From positions 34,617,530 through 34,681,529 of the forward strand of contig NC_034412.1 in NCBI RefSeq assembly GCF_002078875.1: a stretch of DNA of 64,000 nt, given 5' to 3'. A program made the position numbers and the translations under genes. The notes under the pieces are model-generated. The model searched no databases. It was not told the origin of the DNA and saw only the letters and a list, made by a program, of their open reading frames with translations. The DNA is from Numida meleagris (taxonomy: Eukaryota; Chordata; Aves; Galliformes; Numididae). Every line of letters begins with the position of its first letter. Within the stretch, counting starts at the first letter, position 1. Positions 48,550-60,430 of this stretch are shown one piece after another.

Positions 48550-51500
48550 CATCCAACCCACTAAAAGCTAAAAATTGAGTCAATTAAAACAAAATAGATT
48601 ATGAACTGAAACAGACGCCGCAAAATGCTTGCCACTTATCACCAGGTGTTTAACATACACTCTGTACCTGTCTTCAGTCTGTCTATGGCAGCCCCACTCA
48701 ACAAAGCATCCTCATTAGGATACAATCCAAACAAGTGCTTAAATGCCTACTTAAATGCTAGATATTAATACAGATAAATACTTTTCTGAATGAAGTCCTT
48801 TGACTGTAATCTCTTCAGAACAGAATGGATGCTTTCCTTTTGGCATAGGCAGAACTGAAAAATCAGAGAGAAGAATGCTCTTCATGGCTGCGTCCATGGC
48901 TTGCTGACAGTGCACACAAAAATGAAACATCCTCTTGTTTCCTCTAAACTTTGTGCTTTGGATGTTAAAGAAGGTACAGACAGTAGAAAACACTTAATCT
49001 CATCAGACAGACCACTAGGCATATGTACAGGAAAACCCACGGAGCTGACGCTTTTGGAACAGAATTACAATCATTCCACATCAGTCTTCACTTGTAAAAC
49101 AGGAAAAGGGCTGTTCAACCCATTCAGAAAGACATTAATACGATTTCTTGCTTGCCCAGTGCTTTGAGATAAAGAGTTCTCTATATGCCTAAACTAAAAT
49201 TACCAGTACCAATTTTTTTCCTGAGTCTCCCAGTGCTGTTCACAGCCTCCAGCTGTAAGAGGACCACCTCCTCTGGACAACAGCTGAGTGCAACTTCCAC
49301 CAGTGCCCACGAGCAGCACTCCTACAGAAGGCAAAGGGCTCACCACAAAGCAACCAAAGGCGATCCAGCAGGGCGGCACAGGTCCTGCAGCCCCCCCAGC
49401 CCTGCTGCTCTTAAAGGGGAGTATGCTCAAGTCAGCAGTTCTTGAGTTAGGAATTGCAGTTTCAGTCCTTTTCCCTTCAATCACTTAATTAAATCATTTG
49501 TAAAACGAGACCAAACAACAAAAAGTACCCCTCACCTGCCACTGCCATAGCAGAAAATGGAGCTCACATTTTCATTAGGCTGCCTCCCTCCCAGCCATGA
49601 ACTGAGCTAACTGAAATTCATGCGTGCTGCAGGGCCATGAAGATGATGTGCGGACTGTACAGTCTCAAGCTCACACAGGACTCTGATCATGGTGGCATGT
49701 TTTGTGTCATTTTAATGATGTGCAGTCCTGCTAGCTTCCCCCCCTAAAGCTTTATGTAGGAGGCATAATTATGTAATAAAATTCCTGTTTCTGCAGCATT
49801 CTCCCTGTACCAACACAGAAATGCAGGCTTTATTATTCTTCCCAGCTGGTAGGCACTGAATTACTGGTGTTTTAACCCTCTTTGCACTAAAGCCTCAGTT
49901 TGATTTCTGACTCTCAGCAGCAAGAGAAACATCCACTGATCACTTCTGTTCTCTCTGCTTGTGATGTTGATTCCTGGCCTTTGAGACCATTTTTTATCAG
50001 CTCGTAAAAGACCTGCTTGTTAAGGATCCAATCTGTTTCCTGGAGAAACTTTTAGTCACTGTGGTTGAGCTGTTTGCAGGGCTGGTGCACTGTAGCGTCA
50101 GGACAGAACTACTTGACCTGCTCCTACGTGCTGCCAGCACCACGAAGTACAGCATGCATCCTACAGAAGGGCAAAGGTACAACTGAGCAGTACCTTATGG
50201 TGCTCTGCTGGTTACATGGCCTCCCTAAAGGTGAGAGCCGCCGTACGTGATTGCTGCTGAAAGGGCAGCTTCCTTTGACATCTGGGTTTCATTCCTTGAC
50301 TGAGCACAGGCCGCATGCTCGCACAACACTCCTTTAGCAAACAGGCTTCCAGACTCTTCATGCTGCTCCTCCTCGTTGCAGTGGCTCTGCCAGGCCAGCT
50401 CATCAGCAAGGACAGGATGTGGCTCCCTCATAAGGCACTACTACAGATAAAGTGAGCCCAGGACCAGAACCCGCTTCCCACAGCTTCAGAGCAGAATTAT
50501 GCCCCAGCACTGTGCATCTGTATGTCACTTCCATACTTATGATTCACAGCAGCTTTCTTCGCAAGGAACATGGCTGTCTCCACTTTAACAATACTCATTC
50601 ATCAACTCCGCCTGACCTTCCTCCACAACACCCCTCAGCAAGCATTTCCAGCTACTTGAATGTGGTTGGCCTGAAATACTCAGCAGCCTAACACTGGGAT
50701 ATAGATCCCTCTCTAACAGCTTATTCACACAGAGCTTGTGAACATGATACGTAATCTTCTCAATCATCTGTACAAATAAGGCCTGCTGAGTCACTATCTT
50801 CATTTTTCTGTAGGCATGAATTTTCACGAGCCATCACGAGCAGAGGGTAAGCAGTCGCACTGAACACAGACCAAAAGAACAACCTCAGCACAGAGGAAGG
50901 AGGGGAGCTTTATCTTCACCTTAATGCCCCCAAACAACAAGGAGTCGAGGACAAGGCCACCTTCCCCCAGCCCTGGCCCATGGCGCATAAATGACCCGTC
51001 AGTCATCTGCACCCTCATAAGCAACCTCTGTTAACAACTTTGTTAGCAGCACAACACTCCAAAGAAATTCTGTTTTCTTAATGCCATAGACCAAATTGCA
51101 GTATCTTCTGCTCAGCTCTCCTTCCATTCCTAAAACCTTTTTTTTTTTTTTTTTTTTTTTTTGTGGAAAAGTGTTTAATTTGAGCAGGATAGAGGGGAAA
51201 TAAAACTGTTTTCTTTTTTTAAAGTTCAGGAGACATATTCGGCCCTTTTTCATTCCACAGCTTCCCTTATAAACACACACTAGGCTCACACACTTAAATA
51301 AAAGGTGTTTTTTTCCTCCTGTGCCATGCCAGAAGAGAGAACACAAGACTAGGGAACAGCCAAGAGAAGATGATCTGACCTTTGCCTATGAACAGCTTGG
51401 GGAGGCGGGGAGAGCTCAAGAGGGTTTTTCCTCCTGTGAAGCTTCAGGCAGCCACAGGAATGCATCTCTAGGAAAAAGCTGGCTGTGCAAACTGGCCGGA

Positions 51501-53360
51501 ACAAGTCCAGAGCAGCACTGCAGCTTGCCCTGGTGCCATTACTGAGGGGGAGAAGCGGAGAATGTTTCAGCAAGAGAGGCAAACGGCTGCTGCAGGGCAG
51601 CCACCTGCCCCCTCGGGGACAGCGAGGCATGGGGCTGACTGTGGCAGAGCTGGCAGCAGAAAGGGGCCAGCTGCAGGAATCACAGGCCTGTGTATCTCCA
51701 GGTGCTGCCCCGAGAAGCACGGCACTGGAGCTGTGCCTGCTGCAAGGCCTTGGCTGTGGTCACGAAGGAGCCTGGGAAGGGCTGGGATCAGGCTGAGACA
51801 TGAAGCTCCATCCTTCCATAGGTAGGGCTGGGAGAGCAACGCTTCCACTTTCTACTGATAAATCTTATGAACTTTCTATAACAGGAAGATCTGCACATGG
51901 GTGTATTTACGTCAAAATTAATTTCAGTTTAATCACATATAGCAAATAGCTGGTTTTCTGTCTACTTTAACACAGCCTGCTTCCTCCAACAAAAGGACCT
52001 GCCTGAACTTGAATGTTAATTCAGATTAAGGTAGGATGTGAAACTGAAGCACAACTGCTGATCCTGAAGAACAGCAACTGCGGGCACCTCTGCTGCAGAA
52101 CAAGAATATCTCGATCCAGCTTCACGAAACTGGATGATAGCTTAAGTCTCACTACTGAGAGGTTCCCCAAGCCATCAGCTCCTTGCATGACTAAGTTCTT
52201 ATTAGCAGATACAATTTCCATTACATGTAGTTACTCAAGTAGTCATATGCATGCTTTGCTTTTGAAGTGGTAAAGATACATGAGACTTTACTGCTCTAAC
52301 ATTTTATGTTAGAAGCCTAGATATACTCTGTTGGTTTTCATTGTTCCTTGGTGTGGGTTATTGTTTTGGCTGAAGAACTGCTCACACTTGCGTGTGCAGT
52401 CTGACCTGCCGGGAGGACGCAGCTTTCACCGAGCGAGTTGGGGCCAGGACTGCCATGCCAGAGTGGATGCCCACACCCCCGGCTTTGTCCCAGTGTGCCT
52501 GCCTTCTGCATGCACTGGCCAGCCCAGGGAGAACACACACTGCACTGCCGGCTTCTGGTGGTGCACAGAGCTCCTCGTGTAATGCTACCTGCACGCTGCC
52601 ATCACTTGCCTAACCTGCATGGTGGTCACAAGTTACAAAACAGACTTCATGCATGAGGAATCGACTCCGGCAGTTCCTCAGTGCAGCCCAGCAGTTTGGC
52701 TCTTGTTGTCTCACTCTAGCAGCTCCAGAGCAACCCCGTACAGGTCCCTGTGGGTACAGACTTACACAGGCATGCGTGACTTTTAACTCAGTCCAGATGT
52801 CCAGAGCACCCTCCGGGGAGAAACATTTGTATTTTTTTTTCCTATAGATCACATTGACCGCACAACCTGATGAGCTAAGAATCTAAACGACATGCCCAAA
52901 CCTTTATAGTGCAGCAGACACCAGGTACTCTCTTAGGGAAGGGAGGAGAAGCTCTCTGAACTCTTCACTGTCGGTTCCATGCATATCCCATATAAAAATG
53001 TCCCCACTTGGAAAGCAAATCTAGCAATCCAAATTATTTTCTTTCAGTTTACCAACGTTAAAGATCTGATTAAATAGTATACAACCATAGCTGTAAGCAA
53101 TGCTTAGCTTTTTCATTAAACAGGGTTATAACCAAAGTTTTTATACAGTAAGTATATTTCTGTGCAAATACATTTCCCCTGCAACGGTTCACTTGCAGGA
53201 AAGAAAAAGGCAATGTCTGTAATTAACACAAATGTAATCAGCATAAAATGTTGAGGGGAAAGACAAATAGAAAGGCTGTGGGTGATGCTGTGCTATTTCA
53301 GATAAAGATTTTTTCCATGCTTCCCTTCTCAGATTCGGATTTATCTCTCAGTAACTATAG
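48550..53360. other. Non-coding stretch, no gene recognised
   Basis: T25 lies at 51138-51162. The GC-richer section at 51350-51850 has four long overlapping frames on both strands, which cannot all be coding and have no recognised domains. Other frames are short. No promoter or splice-flanked exon is recognised. Confidence 0.62.
51138..51162. repeat. T25 homopolymer
   Basis: Twenty-five T residues, the second-longest homopolymer in the window. Length is probably imprecise in the assembly. Confidence 0.95.
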
Positions 53361-53364
53361 AAAG

Positions 53365-53426
53365 CCTGGACCAAATTCATCGTCGACATGATTCCATCAC
53401 GACTATATCAGGAGGAATTTAGCCTA
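53365..53426. repeat. Possible remnant of an old sauropsid hairpin repeat
   Basis: GGACCAAATTCATCG...TCAGGAGGAATTTAGCC resembles the foldback repeat of reptile/bird genomes with 'CCAAATTCATC' and 'GAATTTGGCC' ends around a central palindrome. Both ends match in order and spacing, but the centre is degraded. Confidence 0.35.
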
Positions 53427-53548
53427 GTGCTTCAAAATCACACTTCATTTACTTCCCAGGTAAATCTGAATATGAATCATGAAAAGAAGAACAAGATAGA
53501 GCAGAGCTAAGTAACTTGGAAAGCAATGCTTCTCAGCTTTCTAGCTGT

Positions 53549-53582
53549 AACCAGGCAAAACTCGAGTGAGTTTTGCCTGGTT
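53549..53582. repeat. Perfect 15-base inverted repeat, 4-base loop
   Basis: AACCAGGCAAAACTC (53549-53563) and its exact reverse complement GAGTTTTGCCTGGTT (53568-53582) are separated by GAGT. The centre contains CTCGAG. No transposon ends or target duplication are visible. Confidence 0.97.
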
Positions 53583-53599
53583 GATCTGTCAGTGATCTG

Positions 53600-56500
53600 A
53601 CACGAGTCGGATCTAATTAGACATATGCTTTTATTCCTCTTTTAAGAACCATGTTCCCTGTTTCTTCTTTCTATTTCACACTTGCTATTTTACAATTAGC
53701 ATTTATAAGCACCATAATGGAAATACATCAGAAATTCAGGGGAAAAAAAAAAAAAAATCTTTCTTCAGAATGTCGTCTTCTTCTGAGAACTGCCACTGTT
53801 TCACTGCGGCAATACAGTCAGCTTCTGTTACTGGAGATTCCCTGCACAGAAACAGCCAGCTGTAACATAGTACTAAAGGCCAACTGGCAGGCAAGTTTGG
53901 GCAAAGCATAGTCTACAGCACTTACTACTTGGTATTACTCTCGTTTTAAAAAAATGTAAGTCACATAGTTGCACATCAACTACATCTTCTTGAGAGCCCT
54001 GGTTGTCAGTCTATCTGCTGTCTCCTTTTGACTTGCATTACAACAACAAAAGAACCCCCCCCCCGTCATTAAAATATTTACAGACTGCAAAAGAACTGCT
54101 CAGAACTGAAGGATACACCACCCCACTCTTCATTTGTCATTTTAATTTTAGTTGATTACCTGACTGTACATCACCCAGAATTTAAAAAGACCGTGATAAG
54201 TGTTAAACTTTAAGGAATGATGGTGAAATGGAATTACTTCCAAAAACCTCTTCCTAAGTCACTTCAGTTTGTTTTCAGTGCTACACAGTATTTTCCCCTT
54301 CCACTAGGAACAAATACACACGTGCACAAATTCACACATGAGAAGGTGATCCTTGCAGAAATCAAGCTGCAAACTGAGACTGCAGCAGTTGAGGCAGTAA
54401 CACAGAGAAATGCTGTGGGCTATTGTCCCCTGCTGCAATGCAAACAGGTGGCTCCTTGCTGTGAGGCCCACTTCGGTGCTTGGGTGGAGGTAGATGAAGC
54501 CAGACCTGCACGCACACACAGTGTTGCCTGGCAAGGGAGCACCCTGTGCCCTTTCAGCGCACGTCGCCCAGGGCCCAGGAGCCAATCCTGCTGCTGCAGC
54601 ATGGCTGTACGCACCGAGTTCTGGCAGACTGCATTTCACTGCCACGCTAATTAGCGGAGCCTGTATTTGCCAATTCAGCCATCCAGAAGTCTAAAACACA
54701 ATGCTGTATTCCTCAGTCCCAGAGACGTGCAGCATGTGCCCTGCCTACACCAGCAGACAGGGCATATCGCCATCAAATGTCCTCAGCTGAAGTTGTTTGA
54801 ACTACTGCTCCTTCTCTCGGATTTACATTTCCCACACTAAGCCTGCCCTCACTTATTGCCAGGTGCCTTTCTGTAAAACGGGAAGTTTTGCTTTGAAGGC
54901 CCACTCCAACAAGTCTACAGGGGCAGTAAAGTTAAAGCAGAAGCCATGGCAACAAGGGGATAAACCGAAGTGACTGCTCCCATAGAAAAAAAATAGCCTG
55001 AGAGTAGCTGGCCAATGGGATTTGCTACACAAGCGTAAGAAGCAGACTGAGGAGCTGCAGAATATAAAGAATTCCTGCTGTGTTTCCCCAGTGCATCTTC
55101 TTTATATTCAAGAGTGTTCACTAAAACAGTTTCTGAATGCATTAGCTCCTCACATCTGGAGGCATGACTTCAATTGTGCCTGTAAGTCCCCATTTCTTGC
55201 CTAAAGACAAAATCAGATCCACAGACAAGCTCGCATGTAGAGGAACCCCGCTGCAACAGGCAGGGAAAACCCATGCCAAACAGAAAGAATCTTGCTACAG
55301 GTCCTTTCTCATGAACTGCACATAAACTTTAGAAATGTTCTAGTTTTTGGAACAAATCTTACAAGTGTGACAACACAAATACACATTGAATATTTAGGAG
55401 ATTTACAAGTCACACTTTGGGCGCAGGGCATGAAACCCTTTGCTAGCTCACAGCCATGAGAAGAGGAGCACCCACCTTCTCTTGCCATCTCCTGTCCCTC
55501 ATTCCTCCCAGCCATGGCTGAACAAGTCAATAGACAGCAAATCTGTCAATTGCTCTTATCCAAGGAGATCTTCAGTTGAAAATAAGATAAACAAACACAC
55601 ACTTGAACATTGCCTATCAGAAATTGGAAGGTTATAACACAAGACATGTGTAGGATCAACTCTGCCTTCTTTTGGCAGACACTCAACTGCCAGTGGCCAC
55701 TACCCGAATCAGAAGGTTCAACTAAATAAAACTCCATTCCGAAACAGCACAGCACAAAATAACACCAGAAGACACTGGTTTTAACTTGTTGTGCCCACCC
55801 AGAAAGCCAACAGAAACCGTCGCTGAAACCGCTTCCAGAACAAGGTCGTTTTTCGAGCATGGAGCCAATCTAGACATAATCACTGTGGACTTCTTCATAC
55901 AAAGAAGACAGTTTCACCACTGAGCCTCCTGAGAAAGCTTTTACGCAACTATATCACAAATACATGGACAAACAGTCAGATATTTATTATATGCCTGGTT
56001 TCATTTTCTTTGGGCATCACCATCTAGTTACGTAAAGCTATGGTGCCTCTGTTACTTTTTAATGACATCTGTAATGACCCACTCAACAATTTCCTTAAGT
56101 ACTTTAATGAGGGTCTTAAGATCATAATCCCCTGGATCACCCTTATCGTCTTTCCCACCTCCAAAAGAACTGTGGCAATCCTCCAGATTCTTCTCGCAAT
56201 GATAAATTAAATCACATTTATTTGTGGGTTGTTTTTTTTTTTTTCCCTTTTTTTCTTTTTCTTTTTTTTCTGGAGGTAATTCAGCTAATACTAAAGAAGT
56301 TAACTACCAACTTCGTACATTAATAGTCCAAACATTAAAATTGCTAATAGCCCTGCATTTACATATACATATTGCCCAATCTCAAAATGCTTTAAAAAAG
56401 AAAGCCATTAAAAAGAGGTTCCATTCTGAAGACTGAGAAAATGAAGCATAGATCAGGGTGTAATGGGGCAAAATCGAAAGCAGAGTTCAATTCTCCATAC

Positions 56501-59500
56501 TTTTATTATTGTCTGCTAAATCATGTGATTCAATGAGATCTTATTAAAAGCAAGTCTCCCTACTCCTGCCAATTCTTTACCTGTACCAAAAGTAACATTA
56601 AGCTCAAGAGATATCCTCTGTATGGAAGACCAGTGTAAAAAATATTTTACATTCTAATTTTCTCTTCTTGATTGTCCCTTGAGCCTTCTGAGCTATTCAG
56701 GCTCATCAGCTCTCCAGTGGATTTCCTAATATAATTTTGGAAGAAATTGCTTTCTTCTTGGGGAAAAAAAAAAGTTCTTTTCATCTTCTTTTCATCCATC
56801 TTGCTCCCTAGCTTTCCTACAAAAGCCACGTACTTCACTCTACCAGTATGACTTGTTCCGAGTTTCCTTCCCCCGCTCCAAGCTGTTTCTCTAGCCTGCA
56901 TAAATAATTGCCCCTTATCATTTAAGCTTTTGTTTTTTCTCCCCTCTCTCCTTCCCTTCCTTTCTCCCCCATTCGCCATGAGGGTAAGTGTCACCATTCT
57001 GCGTGATGCTTTTCTTCATATATGCATCCAATCACATTCAGCAATACGAAACTGATGGAAGAAGAAATACCTTGCAGACATGGAGAAAACAATTAGGTTC
57101 TTCATTTTTCTTTTCTGGACCAGGTCCTCAGAATGGGATAGAACAGAGCTGTTCATAACCAAATACGAAGAGAGAAGCTTGTCTTCCTTGTATTGAAAGT
57201 CAAAGGATTATTTTATCTTAACTTCTTGTTTTAAACTCTTTTCAACTGGTTTCTGCACTCTAGCAGTGGCAACCTGATATTCTCATTTGTTTCCTGAAAA
57301 AAAACCCTTCTCGATGCTAGGCATCACATTAACATTAATACCTTCCAGATAAAAGAAGCTCCAAACACTGAGCGATCCCAAGGAGCTTTGGAAACCATAC
57401 ACAGTTTCATTCACTCAAGTGAATCGTCCATGAACAGAAGGAGGATATATAGCAGCTGTTTATCAGCACATGGAAACATGGTGCACAATAGGATGGGAGT
57501 TGCAAATTGACACTAGAGAGAGAATTTAGTTGAACAAAATGCAATTACTGCACCTGGAGCTGGGTTGGACACGATCGTTTTACACGCTTTTTCTAGGGAA
57601 AGCATCATGGGCTAGCTGCTGCTTGAGCCATCCGTACAGCAGAAGCACAGCAAACAGCCCAGGGCCACGTAGGAGAGGATAGCTCGGGATCCTGGCCAGT
57701 TACCCTAACTCGCATATTGTGCCACTGGACCGCGTAAGTAACACTGAAACTGCTTCAAGCTACAGACCAGCCCAAGGTCAGCAGCGTGCAAGAGTAGTTT
57801 TATTCTGTACCTCTCTTAGAAACAGAAGCTCTGTGTAAACTAGCCGTTTCCTGTTTGTCATCGTGAAGCTAATGCTACAACACCTGGACATGGACACAAG
57901 GCATTTAAGCTGTAGGTACCCAGATGTTATTCTGGGTACGAATGACATGTTTTTCAATAAAATTATCACTTCACCCTCTTTTCCTACCATTAGTTGCATT
58001 AGCAGTCTCCCACCAAACAGTGACCTGCCTAGCCTAGTAATTAAAGGATGAGATGATAACGAGATGGTGCTTGGCAGGCTAGTGTAACTATATCCCGTTC
58101 TGATGACAGCTACTGGAAAGCATAAAACAAGCCGCACAAACGGGCCAGCCATAATGACTTCTAGAATGAAATCCTGTGCTAAAACTCAAGACAACCTTTC
58201 CAGTGAATATTTCCAAAACCAAAACAACCCCAAACCAAAAGGCTAATGCTTGGAGTCCTCACAGATTCACTCCTGCAAGCTGTGCCCTGTGCCATTTACA
58301 ACCTGTTTACGTGAGCAGGCGGATGGGGCCATTACTGCCCTTCTGGCTGATTTTGCCAGCTCTTCACACTCTGCTCGAGATGCTGCACTTACTGTCACTG
58401 CTTTCATCTGGAGCCTGACAGCACACCACTTACTGCTGCAGCTTTACTGTCTGTCCTGGAGTTTTTTATCCCTGCTGTTTCTCTGCTTTATAGCCCTTCA
58501 CACTGAAACACTCCTGCAAGGGGAGCTCCTGGTATCTTTTATGCAACGCATTACTTTTCCACATATAAACCCGACCCGCATTTTCTACAGTTAGTTACGT
58601 GCCAGCATTACAACACTGCCTGCTCACACTAGCTGTGCCTCAGACACAACAGCCCCGTCTGGCCTGCGGTAGCAGCAGTCTCTTGCTCACAGACTCTCTT
58701 CTTCAGAGGAGTCTTTAAAGCCCCATCAGCAAGAAGTTGGGGTTGTCACTTATGACCACAGTCAGCTAAGTATTTTCACTGCTCATACTGCAAGTCAGGA
58801 TGGAAGCACACTGCGGGAATCCACCCAGTGTGCCACACTATGCCTCGTATCAGTCAGGGCTATATAAATTTACTAAATCTCAAAAATACAAATTAATTGG
58901 CAAATTAAGGATAAATTACATACATACAAGAAAGTATCTATATAGGTTTAGTCTGAGCGATCTAATCAATTTAACATTACTCTTCAGATATTCCAGAAAT
59001 ACATCACCCTCTACGCTGGTCAGTGTGAAATGTACATTTTTTATTTTAATGCATCAAGATCTACAGCTTGTCAGGAATACTAAAACCTATTTCTAACTTG
59101 CAGCTAATACTACATGTACCTCGTAATGTACCTTGTATTATTTCTCTCCTAACAGCTCCTACATTGAAGAGGGAAAAAAAAAAAAAAAAAGGCAGCCAGT
59201 CAATCCTAGGAGAAGACATGACAAATGACACCCATTTCAATAGGATTTAACAATAAACAGCCACCTCAACAAAGAGGAGCCTTCCCCCACCTCCCCACTA
59301 TGGGGGAATCAGACAAGAAGCCAAGTGAGACCTGCTCACAGCAAAGCACTCCAATTAACGCACCGCAGCCCCTTGAAAGCAGAGACCAAAGGGGGCTGCT
59401 CGTGATGCTGGAGGACACACGCAGTAACTGTCACCGGGCACTCAGCTCCTTGCAGCCCGCTTCATCTCACCAATTACTGCTGGCATTTCCACAGCCACGT

Positions 59501-59570
59501 GTGCCACCAGCAGCCCAGGCAGCAAGCCGCTCAGAGCTCCCCGCCAACGAGGAAGGCCTGGGCTGTACCA
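53600..59570. other. Non-coding stretch, no gene recognised
   Basis: Simple tracts: A15 at 53743-53757, C10 at 54055-54064, T13 at 56232-56244 in a T-rich run to 56269, A17 at 59174-59190. A 145-codon plus frame (54217-54654) overlaps a 113-codon minus frame and neither is recognised. A short patch at 54630-54700 (GCTAATTAGCGG) may be regulatory. A possible MIR-like tail lies near 56350-56470, too diverged to call. Confidence 0.62.
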
Positions 59571-59589
59571 GGGGAGGTGCACAAAGCAA

Positions 59590-59900
59590 GGAGCGCAGCC
59601 TGTGAGGTGGGTCAGTAGATGGAGGGGACAGCCTTGAGGGATTTAAGAGAGATGATGAGGACAAGGATGGGAAGGACTGTAGCCATAAAAGCAATTATTC
59701 TGTGCCTGATGCAAATAGCAAAGGGAGCACCCAGTGAAGGCATTCAAGCAACATGAATTGCACATTCAAAGAATAAGGATGAAAAACCCGTATGCATCTA
59801 CTCCTGCTGCTGCATTCTGCATGGGAAAAGCAAAGGCAGGGAAAAAACATGCCACAAAAATTCAGAAGTGACATTATGTGAGACTCAACAGTAGTTTTTG
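59590..59900 (-). repeat. Decayed L2/CR1-like LINE reverse-transcriptase fragment
   Basis: On the minus strand the sequence around 59825-59805 reads MQNAAA, and 59740-59700 reads ECLHWVLP, matching in order the 'VQNAAARL...SLHWLPV' segment of L2/CR1-type ORF2 C-termini. The plus strand accordingly shows GGGAGCACCCAGTGAAGG and CTGCTGCTGCATTCTGCATGG. The two motifs fall in different frames with indels between. The copy is very old. Its extension to about 60010 is possible. Confidence 0.5.
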
Positions 59901-60009
59901 AGATGCCCAGAAACACACCCAGTATCTTCAGGAAGTGATAACACATCAGTCAGCTCACTGGTCTTACAGCTACAGGCTGTGGTTAAGCCATTGCCACGAA
60001 AGATGCCAG

Positions 60010-60430
60010 AATTAAAAGCCAAAGTTTTAACTTGGAGGAAGTGGAGGTGGGTCTGTTGCAGAGGAGCAGACGAGCAAGTCATGCTCTAGGGACAACGGCT
60101 CCATTTTGTTTTCCTGAACACATTAGGAGGTATATATGAGGCACAGAGGAGACAAAGGATAGCTCGACAGGAAGCTCAAGTGGAACGCAGGCACAGGGTC
60201 AAAAAGGCACTTACAGAGAAAGATTGAGGAGTGGGCAGTCAGGGAACGCAAAGGAAGTCTGGCTAGGAAACCAAAAACATGTTTGGGCATGTGGGGGGTA
60301 CTTGGCCTAGAAAAAGGAGAATGGAGCAAAGGGCCTGGGCTGCAAATGGTGACGCTGGAAATCCAGAGGACAACAGCTGAGTGAGTGCACACTTGGCAGA
60401 GGAGACAAAGACACAGCATTTACTACACCT
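60010..60430. other. Purine-rich non-coding stretch
   Basis: The plus strand is markedly G/A-rich over about 400 bases without simple periodicity. It may be the continuation of the old LINE copy to its left, but no motif is recognisable. A 98-codon minus frame crosses it and is not recognised. Confidence 0.4.

Noticed and set aside
51349..51848. Possible gene in a GC-rich section
   Set aside because: Overlapping open frames on both strands point to low stop density, and none is recognisable.
54055..54064. C10 homopolymer
   Set aside because: Ordinary simple sequence with no flanking structure.
57916..57939. GTACCCAGA-TGTTAT-TCTGGGTAC hairpin
   Set aside because: A 9-base inverted repeat with a short loop is expected by chance several times in 64 kb.
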